Source: JACVRW01 sp963716215
GTDB lineage: Bacteria; Actinomycetota; Thermoleophilia; Solirubrobacterales; Thermoleophilaceae
Assembly: GCA_963716215.1 (NCBI GenBank)
Contig: OY970298.1
Coordinates: 1,178,001-1,242,000 of the forward strand
Reading direction: 5' to 3'
DNA length: 64,000 bases
Positions 8,086-15,291 of this stretch are shown piece after piece. A program made the translations under genes and the position numbers. Position 1 is the stretch's first letter. Each line of letters opens with the position of its first letter. The notes beneath the pieces were generated by a model. The model was not told the DNA's origin, did not search any database, and saw only the letters and a list, made by a program, of their open reading frames with translations.

Positions 8086-9590
8086 GGAGCGATCTCGACC
8101 TCGCGCTCGAGCGCCTGCGCCAGCAGGTCGGCGTTGCGGCGCGCGGCCCAGATCGGCACGCTCGAGTCGCGCTGCGGGTCGGGGTCGGTGGCGAGCGTCA
8201 CTGTTCCGTTCTGGGTGCCCACGGTGATCTGCCTGATCGCGCCGTCGCGGCTGCGCTCGAACTGCTCGGCCAGGCGGATCAGCGCGCAGAGCAGCAGCAG
8301 TCGCTCGTCGTCGCCGGGCTCGGCCAGCTCGCGCAGCTCCGAAGCGTCGGGATCGCCCTTGCGGTGGTAGCGGGCGATCAGGCCGACCAGCACCAGCTCA
8401 CGCGGCGCGAACCCCGGCAGCCCGGAGTTGAGGACCATGTAGTGGGAGTGGCGGTGGTGGTCCTCGTAGTCGATCGCCGTGCCGATGTCGTGCAGGATGC
8501 ACGCGGCCCAGAGCAGGTCGCGCTCGGCGTCGCCGAGCTCGTGCAGCCCGGCGGCCGCGAGCCCGTCGAACATCGCGAGCGACAGGGCCGCCACCCGGCG
8601 CGTGTGCTCGGGCTCGGAGTTGAAGCGGTGGGCCAGGTTCTCGACCGACTCCTTGCGCACGTCTTCGAACAGCTCCTCATCTCCCAGCAGCCGCTCGAAG
8701 AAGACACCCTCGCGCAGTCCCGCCTCGGTCACCTCGATCGCGTCGAAGCCGCCGGTCTCCATCGCCGCCGCCAGCGTCAGGGCGCCTCCCAGGATCACGT
8801 CACCGCGGTCGAACTTGATGCCGCTCACCTCGCCGCGCTTGGAGGCCGGCTTGCCGGCCAGCAGCTCGATCAGCTCCTCGAGCGTGTCGCGCTCGAGCTC
8901 GAAGCCCTGTACGCCGATCGGAGGCAGGTCCGCCAAGCGCATCGCCGCGGCGGCCAGGTTGCGGATCGTGCCGCCGATGCCCACCAGGTGCCCGCCGCCG
9001 GTCCACCACCCGAGCGCCTCGATCTCCCCGGCCACGTGCTTGCGCAGCGCCTTCATGCCCTTCGCGGACGCCTTCTCGTCGGGCAGGAAGCGCTCGCTCA
9101 TGCGGACCGAGCCGAGCGGCAGCGACTCCGCCTCCGCCAGCTGACGGCCGGCCAGCCGCATGCCCTGAATGCTGCCGCCGCCGATGTCGAGGGCGAAGCC
9201 GTCGTCGATCGTCGTGGAGTTGGCCGCGGCCAGCCAGCCGTAGCGAGCCTCCTCGCGGCCGCTGATCACGCGCGGGTCCAGCCCGGTGAGCCCGCGGATG
9301 GAGTCGAGCAGCTCGCCGCTGTTGGCGGCGTCGCGGATGGCGCTGGTGGCCACGACCTCGACGGCGTCGATCCCCGCGGCGCGGCAGAAGGACGCGAACA
9401 GCGCCGCCGTGTGCACCGCCCGGTCGATGCGCTCGGGCTGCAGCAGCCGCTCGTCGCCCATGCCAGCGCCGATGCGCACCGCCTCGCGGATCTCGTCCAC
9501 GGGGCTCCACCAGGGGGTGTCCGGCTCGTAGCCGTAGACCACCAGACGCCACGAGTTCGAGCCCAGGTCTGCCACCGCCACGCGCTCCAT
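8082..9590 (-). CDS. Ppx/GppA phosphatase with C-terminal HD domain
   Basis: A 502-aa exopolyphosphatase/pppGpp-phosphohydrolase family enzyme. The ASKHA-type actin-like fold is visible as VAVADLGSNSWRLVVY at the start, ATSAIRDAANS and GREEARYGW in the middle of domain I, and the ALDIGGGSIQG phosphate-binding loop. Domain II contains VGIGGTIRNLA. The C-terminal third (from about residue 320) is an HD-type domain with ILHDIGTAIDYEDHHRHSHY. Expected activity is release of phosphate from polyphosphate or pppGpp in the stringent response. It heads a two-gene run with the MFS gene. Confidence 0.88.
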   Translation of the reverse strand: MERVAVADLGSNSWRLVVYGYEPDTPWWSPVDEIREAVRIGAGMGDERLLQPERIDRAVHTAALFASFCRAAGIDAVEVVATSAIRDAANSGELLDSIRGLTGLDPRVISGREEARYGWLAAANSTTIDDGFALDIGGGSIQGMRLAGRQLAEAESLPLGSVRMSERFLPDEKASAKGMKALRKHVAGEIEALGWWTGGGHLVGIGGTIRNLAAAAMRLADLPPIGVQGFELERDTLEELIELLAGKPASKRGEVSGIKFDRGDVILGGALTLAAAMETGGFDAIEVTEAGLREGVFFERLLGDEELFEDVRKESVENLAHRFNSEPEHTRRVAALSLAMFDGLAAAGLHELGDAERDLLWAACILHDIGTAIDYEDHHRHSHYMVLNSGLPGFAPRELVLVGLIARYHRKGDPDASELRELAEPGDDERLLLLCALIRLAEQFERSRDGAIRQITVGTQNGTVTLATDPDPQRDSSVPIWAARRNADLLAQALEREVEIAP

Positions 9591-9679
9591 TGCGCCGGAT
9601 CATTCCTGACCGCCGTCCACCCGGCCCTTGCGGGTCTAAGGAAATGCCCCAAAAAGCCGATCTAGGGGGTGTGAACGCC

Positions 9680-10642
9680 ATGGCACAAGCACATGCCGTG
9701 CCCGCCTCGGGGCCGAAGCTGGACAACCGGCGTGTAATCGCCGCCCTGATCGACCTCGCGGTCGTGGGCGTCGGTGGGGCCGCCATCCTGGCCGTTGCCG
9801 GGGTGCTCGGCGAGCCCCCGTCGGAGATCGGGGTGCCGCTGTTCGGCGTGATCCTGGGCTGGGCGCTCTACTACTACTTCGCTTGCGAGTCCGCGGCCGG
9901 GCAGACGCTCGGCAAGCGGCTGATGAACATCCGTGTCGTCCGCACCGACGGCGCGCCGGCCGGGATGCGCGAGATCGCTCTGCGCACCGTGCTGCGCGTG
10001 ATCGACATGCAGCTCTTCTATCTCGTCGGGCTGGGCGTGATGCTCGCCACGCGCGACCGTCGCGGACGCCTCGGAGACCTCGTCGGCGACACCATGATCG
10101 TGTCGGCCGAGCGGCACGCACGCGTCGCGCACGCACCCGCCGCGGTCGCGGCGCCCGCCGTCGCGCGTGTGCCGATCGCCGAGTCCGGGCCCGCCTTCGA
10201 GCCGGTCGCCGAACACGAGCCGATGGAGGCGCCGCAGGACGACGCCGACGACGTCGCCTCACCGTCGCTGCAGGAGCTGGCCTCCGACGTGGCCGCCACG
10301 GCGGGGAGCGCTCCGGATCCGGTAGAGGACGAGCCGGTGGTCGAGCTGCTCGAGGACGAGCCTGACGTCGAGGTCGTCGAGGACGAGCCCGTGGCGAGGA
10401 GGAGCCTGAGGTCGAGCCGGTCGCCGAGGACGAGCCGGTGGCCGAGGAGGAGCCCGAGGTCGAGGTCGTCGAGGACGAGCCGGTGGCCGAGGAAGAGCCC
10501 GAGGTGGCGAGGGGAGGACGAGCCCGAGGCGTCGGAGCAGCCGGAAGAGTCCGAGGACGAGGACGAGGAGGTGACGGTCCGCTCTGTGGAGACCGTCTCC
10601 GCGATCGACCTCGTGATGGACGACAGCCGGCGCGAGTCCTAG
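9680..10642 (+). CDS. RDD-family membrane protein with acidic repeat tail
   Basis: A 320-aa protein. The ATG at 9680 is chosen over upstream starts because AGGGGGT ends 9 nt before it. Residues 1-150 form an RDD domain: three hydrophobic spans, the LDNRRVIAALIDLAV opening and GQTLGKRLMNIRVVRTDG between spans 2 and 3. Function of RDD proteins is poorly defined, possibly ion or solute transport. The C-terminal half is a long Glu/Asp/Pro/Val repeat tail. Between about 10394 and 10512 it switches into an Arg/Ser/Trp-rich stretch because of two compensating indels relative to the repeat, after which the acidic frame resumes. The tail would be cytoplasmic or cell-wall-facing; unknown. Confidence 0.78.
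   Translation: MAQAHAVPASGPKLDNRRVIAALIDLAVVGVGGAAILAVAGVLGEPPSEIGVPLFGVILGWALYYYFACESAAGQTLGKRLMNIRVVRTDGAPAGMREIALRTVLRVIDMQLFYLVGLGVMLATRDRRGRLGDLVGDTMIVSAERHARVAHAPAAVAAPAVARVPIAESGPAFEPVAEHEPMEAPQDDADDVASPSLQELASDVAATAGSAPDPVEDEPVVELLEDEPDVEVVEDEPVARRSLRSSRSPRTSRWPRRSPRSRSSRTSRWPRKSPRWRGEDEPEASEQPEESEDEDEEVTVRSVETVSAIDLVMDDSRRES
10320..10540 (+). repeat. Imperfect tandem repeat coding an acidic tail
   Basis: Repeated units built on GAGGACGAGCCGGTGGCC and GAGGAGGAGCCCGAGGTC encode EDEPVAEEEPEVE-type text. The copy at 10391 lacks one C (GTGGCGAGG for GTGGCCGAGG), and the copy at 10505-10514 lacks a C but has two extra G, so the reading frame leaves and re-enters the acidic register. Confidence 0.7.
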
Positions 10643-10657
10643 TCCGGCCCTGAGCTC

Positions 10658-10678
10658 CCGGCGGCACGCAGCCGCCGG
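10658..10678 (+). terminator. Hairpin between the RDD gene and fprA
   Basis: CCGGCGGC-ACGCA-GCCGCCGG is a perfect 8-bp stem with a 5-nt loop 15 nt after the RDD stop, followed by CTTCT. The U-tract is poor, so termination strength is uncertain. The fprA -10 box (TAAACT, 10683-10688) follows at once. Confidence 0.5.
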
Positions 10679-10698
10679 CTTCTAAACTGGCCGGTTCG

Positions 10699-12108
10699 AT
10701 GAGCTCCCTTGGGACACCGGACGCGCCGCTGCGCATCGCGATCGTCGGATCAGGTCCGTCGGGCTTCTACGCGGCCGGCCACCTGCTCAAGTGCAAGTCG
10801 CATCCCGACCTGCACGCGCAGGTCGACATCTACGACCGGCTGCCGACCCCCTGGGGCCTGGTCCGCGGCGGGGTCGCGCCGGACCACCCCAACATCAAGG
10901 CGGTCAGCCGCGTGTACGAGAAGACGGCGGCTCACCCGGAGTTCCGCTTCTACGGGAACGTCGAGTACGGCCGCGATGTCACCCATGAGGACTTGGTCGG
11001 TCGCTACCACGCGGTCATCTACGCGGTCGGCGCCCAGACCGACCGGCGCATGGGGATCCCGGGCGAGGACCTGCCCGGAAGCTGGGCCGCCACCGAGTTC
11101 GTGGCCTGGTACAACGGCCACCCCGACTACCGCGACCTCGAGTTCGACCTCTCCGGCGAGCGCGCGATCGTGATCGGCAACGGCAACGTGGCCGCCGACG
11201 TGGCGCGCATGCTGGCGCTGACTCGCGACGAGCTGGCCCAGACCGATGTCGCCGATCACGCGTTGGAGGTGCTCGCCGAGAGCCGCATCGAAGAGGTCGT
11301 CGTGCTCGGACGCCGCGGCCCCGCCCAGGCGGCGTTCACCAACCCCGAGCTGCTCGAGCTGGGAGAGATGACCGACGCCGACGTGTTCGTGGACCCGCGC
11401 GACGCCGAGGTCGACCCGCTCAGCCGGAGCTGGCTGGACAGCGAGGCGGCCAGCGCGACGTCGCGCAAGAACGTGGAGATCCTGAGCGGCTACGCCACCC
11501 GGGCATCGGCCGGCAAGCGGCGCCGCATCGTGCTGCGCTTCCTGGTCTCGCCGCTCGAGCTGCTTGGCGACGACCGCGTGGAGGGGATCCGCATCTGCCG
11601 CAACGAGCTGCGCGAGGAGGAGACCGGGCTGCGCGCCTGCTCCACCGAGACGATCGAAGAGCTGAGCTGCGGGATCGTGTTCCGCTCGATCGGCTACCGC
11701 GGCACCCCGATTCAGGGGCTGCCCTTCGACGAGCGCGCGTGCACGATCCCGAACGCGACCGGCCGCATCCTCTCCGAGCAGGGCAGCGCGCTGCCGGGCG
11801 AGTACGTAGTCGGCTGGATCAAGCGCGGCCCCACCGGGATCATCGGGACCAACAAGCGCGACGCCCAGGAGACGGTGAACGCGCTGCTCGAGGACTTCGA
11901 CGCCGGGCGCCTCAACGCGCCCGCCGATCCGAACCGCGACTCGCTCGAAGAGCTGCTCGCCGAGCGCAGGCCCGATCACGTGACCTACGCGGGCTGGGAG
12001 GCGATCGACAGCCTCGAGAAGTCGACCGGCGAGCCGCAGGGGCGCCCCCGGGTGAAGCTCACCACGATCGACGAGCTGCTCGACGCGGCGCGCGACCCGG
12101 TCGGCTAG
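10699..12108 (+). CDS. fprA: Ferredoxin/NADP+ reductase, adrenodoxin-reductase type
   Basis: A 469-aa flavoprotein of the FprA/adrenodoxin reductase family, moving electrons between NADPH and ferredoxin through FAD (EC 1.18.1.2 type). The FAD-binding IVGSGPSGFYAAGHL is at about residues 15-29. The family-specific PTPWGLVRGGVAPDHPNIK block follows, and the NADPH-binding IVIGNGNVAADVARML is near 157-172. GWIKRGPTGIIGTN near the C-terminus is the second FAD contact. Full length for the family. TAAACT lies 10 nt before the ATG, predicting a very short leader. It likely feeds P450, desaturase or Fe-S enzymes elsewhere. Confidence 0.92.
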   Translation: MSSLGTPDAPLRIAIVGSGPSGFYAAGHLLKCKSHPDLHAQVDIYDRLPTPWGLVRGGVAPDHPNIKAVSRVYEKTAAHPEFRFYGNVEYGRDVTHEDLVGRYHAVIYAVGAQTDRRMGIPGEDLPGSWAATEFVAWYNGHPDYRDLEFDLSGERAIVIGNGNVAADVARMLALTRDELAQTDVADHALEVLAESRIEEVVVLGRRGPAQAAFTNPELLELGEMTDADVFVDPRDAEVDPLSRSWLDSEAASATSRKNVEILSGYATRASAGKRRRIVLRFLVSPLELLGDDRVEGIRICRNELREEETGLRACSTETIEELSCGIVFRSIGYRGTPIQGLPFDERACTIPNATGRILSEQGSALPGEYVVGWIKRGPTGIIGTNKRDAQETVNALLEDFDAGRLNAPADPNRDSLEELLAERRPDHVTYAGWEAIDSLEKSTGEPQGRPRVKLTTIDELLDAARDPVG

Positions 12109-12135
12109 GCCGGCGCGCTGACCCGCTCGCGAGGA

Positions 12136-12840
12136 TCAAATAAGGCTCGCGCGCGCCGCGCGCTCGCCGTCCAGCGCGTCGAGAACCCGCTCCAGCGAGC
12201 CCGAGATGCACGTGAAGATCGGCGTCTCCGACTCGGTGTAGGCGGCCGACTCGGTCGCCCGCAGCGCCTGCACGAGGTCGAGGAACTGGGCGGGGTCGTC
12301 CGCGTCGAAGGCCACCACGAACTCCTGGTCGTCCAGCCCGAACGAGTAGGCCGTGTTGGTCTCGATCCCCGGGAAGCGCCGCGCCACCGCGATGTGGTCG
12401 CGCATCACCCGCATCCGCTCCTCGTCGGGCAGCCGGTACCAGTCGCGCTTCTTCCACATCGGGTAGACGATGAAGTACTTCGAGTCGGCGCCCTGGCGCG
12501 GCTCGAGCGGCTTGTCGGGCTCGTCCGAGTAGGGCGACTCCTTGGTCATCGCCAGATATGAGTGCGCGATCTCGGCGTAGCGCATCAGCCCGCTCTGGTT
12601 GAGCAGCACGTGCAGCTCGTGGATCGGCTCCAGCGTCCGCGCGATCGCCCGCACCATCAGGTCGCAGTCACCGCGGGTCCCGACCAGCGAGTAGCCGCGC
12701 AGGTAGTGGTCCTCGCCGAACTCGCCGCAGGCGGCGGCGAACTCTCGTTTGTCCGCCGCGCGCTCCTCCGCGGAGCGCCGTCGCCAGGCCGGATTTACCT
12801 TCAGAAACGTGTATTTGACGTAGTTGCGCTGCTCGCTCAC
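12136..12840 (-). CDS. Chlorite-dismutase-family heme protein (HemQ-like)
   Basis: A 234-aa Cld-family protein. In actinobacteria such proteins usually act as HemQ, the coproheme decarboxylase that finishes heme synthesis, so that is the likeliest role. KYFIVYPMWKKRDWYRLPDEER and MRDHIAVARRFPGIETNTAYSFGLDDQEFVVAFD match the heme-binding half, and a His in MRDHI is a plausible axial ligand. The C-terminus TESETPIFTCISGS differs from the classical HemQ ending, so a related Cld-like role is possible. The GTG at 12840 (VSEQRNYVKYTFLKVN) is preferred over an in-frame start at 12864. It is divergent from the glycosyltransferase gene across an inverted repeat. Confidence 0.78.
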   Translation of the reverse strand: MSEQRNYVKYTFLKVNPAWRRRSAEERAADKREFAAACGEFGEDHYLRGYSLVGTRGDCDLMVRAIARTLEPIHELHVLLNQSGLMRYAEIAHSYLAMTKESPYSDEPDKPLEPRQGADSKYFIVYPMWKKRDWYRLPDEERMRVMRDHIAVARRFPGIETNTAYSFGLDDQEFVVAFDADDPAQFLDLVQALRATESAAYTESETPIFTCISGSLERVLDALDGERAARASLI

Positions 12841-12842
12841 TG

Positions 12843-12870
12843 CACACAGTGTGGCGAACCGCACTGTGTG
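12843..12870. promoter_or_regulatory. Inverted repeat between two divergent genes
   Basis: CACACAGTG (12843-12851) and CACTGTGTG (12862-12870) are exact reverse complements separated by 10 nt. They fill the gap between the HemQ-like gene and the glycosyltransferase gene. Position and symmetry fit an operator for a dimeric regulator; which one is unknown. Confidence 0.5.
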
Positions 12871-12886
12871 CGCCTGGTGCGGTGGC

Positions 12887-12892
12887 TACCAT
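12887..12892 (+). promoter_or_regulatory. -10 element, leaderless start
   Basis: TACCAT is followed by exactly 6 nt and the GTG at 12899, so transcription should begin at or next to the start codon. There is no SD. Confidence 0.5.
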
Positions 12893-12898
12893 GCCGCT

Positions 12899-15223
12899 GT
12901 GCGTGTAGCGCTTGTATCGCCCTACTCGTATACGTATCCAGGCGGAGTAGGCCGTCATGTCGAAGCACTCGCCGGGGAGCTCCTCGAGCAGGGCCACGAG
13001 GTCCGTCTGCTCGCCCCGTACGACCCCGACGACCGCCTGGCACGTGTACTACACCGCGGCGCGGCCCCGGAGCGGCGGTCCGTACCCGACTACCTGATCC
13101 CGCTCGGGCGCACCTTCGGGCTGCCGATGAACGGCGCCGTGACGAACCTGTCCTCGTCGCCAGACGCGATCGCCACGCTCGGCAAGGAGCTGCGTCACGG
13201 GGGCTACGACGTGGTCCACGTGCACGAGCCCAACGTCCCCGTCGTGAGCTGGTTCGCCGCCGAGGCCGCGCGCGCGCCGACCGTCGGCACGTTCCACACC
13301 TACTCCACGAGCTGGATGGCCAACTCGATCGCGGCCAACGTGATCGGCGCCCGCCGCCTCTACTCGAAGCTGAGCGCCCGCATCGCCGTCTCCGAGGCGG
13401 CCGAGTGGACGGCGCGCCGCTACTACGGCGGGCGCTACCGGATCGTGCCGAACGGAGTGGACCTGGGCGCCGCCCGCCCGGACCGCTCCCGACCCAACGG
13501 CCGGCTCGAGATCCTGTTCGTCGGCCGCGCCGAGGGCCGCAAGGGGCTCCCCGTCCTGCTGCGCGCCTTCGAGGCGCTGCGCGGCGCGGGCGTCGATGCC
13601 CGCCTGACCGTGGCCGGCGCCACGCCGCTCGAGGTCGCCCCGCTGCTGCTGGACACCGACGGCGTGGAGGTGGCCGGCCGCGTCTCCGAGGAGGAGAAGT
13701 GGCGACTGCTCGGCTCCGCCGACCTCCTCTGCGCTCCGTCGCTGGGGGGAGAGAGCTTCGGCATGGTCCTCACGGAGGCGTTCGCGTCGTCCACCCCGGT
13801 GGTGGCCTCGCGGATCGCGGGCTACCGCGACGTCGTGCGGTCCCGCCAGGACGGGCTGCTGGTGCCCGCCGGCGACGCCGTCGAGCTCGGCGAGGCCCTG
13901 CGCGACCTGGCGCTCGACCCGGAGCGGCGCGAGCGCATGGCGCGCTCCGCCCGCGAGCGCGCCGAGCGCTTCGCGTGGCCGCAGGTGACCCGCGAGGTAA
14001 CGGAGGTCTACGAGGAGGCGCTGGCTCAGCCCCAGCCCGAGACCCGCAGGGCGCGCGTAGCCGCCGCGGTCGGCGCGAAGCCGGCCGAGCTGGGTCCGCG
14101 CATCCGCCCGCAGCGCCTGCCCTCGCTCGAGCCGAAGGACAGCGGCCACGGCCGCAAGCGGGCGGTGCGACTGGCCCGCCGCGGCCTGGTCATCGGCGGA
14201 GCGGTCGGCGGCATCGGGCTCACCGCCCTGGCGCTCGACCGGATCGGGCTCGAGCCGATCGGCCGGTCCCTGCTGGCGGCCACGCCGATCTGGGTGCTGG
14301 TTGCGTTCGCGCTGATGTGCACCTCGATGCTGCTGCGCGCCGAGGCCTGGCACGCCATCCTGCGGGCCGCGCTCCCCGGCGTACGCGTGCGCCGCCGCGA
14401 CACCACGCGCGCCACGATGATCGGAGTGCTGATGTCGGCCACGATGCCGGCCCGGCTCGGCGAGCCCTCGCGCGCGTTGATCGTGGCGCGCCGGCTCGGC
14501 CGGATGCGCGATCGCTTCCCGGTCGTGCTCGGCACGATGGTCTCCCAGACGTTGTTGAACATCCTCGCGCTGGTGGTGCTGGGCGCCGTGATGTTCGGCA
14601 CCGTCGGCATCTTCCGGGGGGGCGAGGACGCCCTGGTGATCGCCACGATCGCCCCGGTCGTCGTGCTCGCCCTGGTGGTCGCGACCCCGTGGCTGCTGCG
14701 GCGCGGCAAGCCGTCGCGCTTCCAGCGCGTGCAGCAGGCCGCCGCGGCCGCGCGCAACGCGATGGTTCAGGTGCGCTCCGGGCTCCAGGTCTTCCGCCGG
14801 CCCAAGTTGGGCGGGTGGGCCGCGCTGATGCAGCTCTCCGCCTGGGCGCTCCAGTGGCTCGCCTGCTACGTGCTGCTGCTGGCGCTTGGGCTGGACGGGC
14901 ACGCCGGCATCGGCGCCGCCGCGGCCGTGCTGTTCGCGGTCAACGTCACGGCGGCGCTACCGGCCACGCCCTCGAACCTGGGCGTGTTCCAGGCCGCCTG
15001 CGTGGCGGTGCTGTCGGCCTACGGGGTCGGCAAGACGGACGCGCTCGCCTACGGGATCATCCTGCAGGCGGTGGAGATCGGGACGGCCGTGGCGATGGGC
15101 ATGCCGGCGCTGGTGCGCGAGGGCATGACCTGGAAGGACCTGCGCCTGCGCGCCCTGCACGCCTCGCCGGTGCAGCTGCGCGGGTCGGCGCGGCGCGGCG
15201 AGGCCGCTGAGCTCGAGGCGTAG
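12899..15223 (+). CDS. PimA-like glycosyltransferase fused to a flippase-like membrane domain
   Basis: A 774-aa fusion. Residues 1-385 are a GT4 (GT-B fold) glycosyltransferase very like mycobacterial PimA, which adds mannose to phosphatidylinositol: SPYSYTYPGGVGRHVEALAGE at the start, VVHVHEPNVP, GTFHTYST, RIAVSEAAEW, PNGVDL, and LCAPSLGGESFGMVLTE with the EX7E pair Glu285/Glu293. Residues about 420-760 are a polytopic membrane domain of the lysylphosphatidylglycerol-synthase TM/UPF0104 (flippase-like) type with about 8 spans, including MPARLGEPSRALIVARRLGR and TAALPATPSNLGVFQAACVAVL. One chain may thus glycosylate a lipid and help move it across the membrane (inference). Its stop lies inside a short tandem repeat. 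Confidence 0.85.
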   Translation: MRVALVSPYSYTYPGGVGRHVEALAGELLEQGHEVRLLAPYDPDDRLARVLHRGAAPERRSVPDYLIPLGRTFGLPMNGAVTNLSSSPDAIATLGKELRHGGYDVVHVHEPNVPVVSWFAAEAARAPTVGTFHTYSTSWMANSIAANVIGARRLYSKLSARIAVSEAAEWTARRYYGGRYRIVPNGVDLGAARPDRSRPNGRLEILFVGRAEGRKGLPVLLRAFEALRGAGVDARLTVAGATPLEVAPLLLDTDGVEVAGRVSEEEKWRLLGSADLLCAPSLGGESFGMVLTEAFASSTPVVASRIAGYRDVVRSRQDGLLVPAGDAVELGEALRDLALDPERRERMARSARERAERFAWPQVTREVTEVYEEALAQPQPETRRARVAAAVGAKPAELGPRIRPQRLPSLEPKDSGHGRKRAVRLARRGLVIGGAVGGIGLTALALDRIGLEPIGRSLLAATPIWVLVAFALMCTSMLLRAEAWHAILRAALPGVRVRRRDTTRATMIGVLMSATMPARLGEPSRALIVARRLGRMRDRFPVVLGTMVSQTLLNILALVVLGAVMFGTVGIFRGGEDALVIATIAPVVVLALVVATPWLLRRGKPSRFQRVQQAAAAARNAMVQVRSGLQVFRRPKLGGWAALMQLSAWALQWLACYVLLLALGLDGHAGIGAAAAVLFAVNVTAALPATPSNLGVFQAACVAVLSAYGVGKTDALAYGIILQAVEIGTAVAMGMPALVREGMTWKDLRLRALHASPVQLRGSARRGEAAELEA

Positions 15224-15263
15224 CGCGCCAAGCGAGGCGTAGCGCGGCGTAGCGAGGTCTAGC
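15215..15263 (+). repeat. Short tandem repeat at a gene end
   Basis: GAGGCGTAGCGCG occurs at 15215-15227 and 15234-15246, with a partial third unit GAGGTCTAGC at 15254. The period is 19-20 nt. The first unit carries the stop codon of the upstream gene. No U-tract, so probably not a terminator. Confidence 0.5.
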
Positions 15264-15291
15264 TCAGACCGCCGCCGGGTAGGGAACCGGC

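Noticed and set aside
13049..14902. 617-codon open frame antisense to the glycosyltransferase fusion
   Set aside because: Reverse-strand shadow: no recognisable domain, His/Arg/Gln/Gly-rich, no start signals.
15215..15263. Repeats that could suggest a CRISPR array or mobile-element end
   Set aside because: Only two and a half units of 19-20 nt with no spacers; no cas genes or transposase anywhere in the window.
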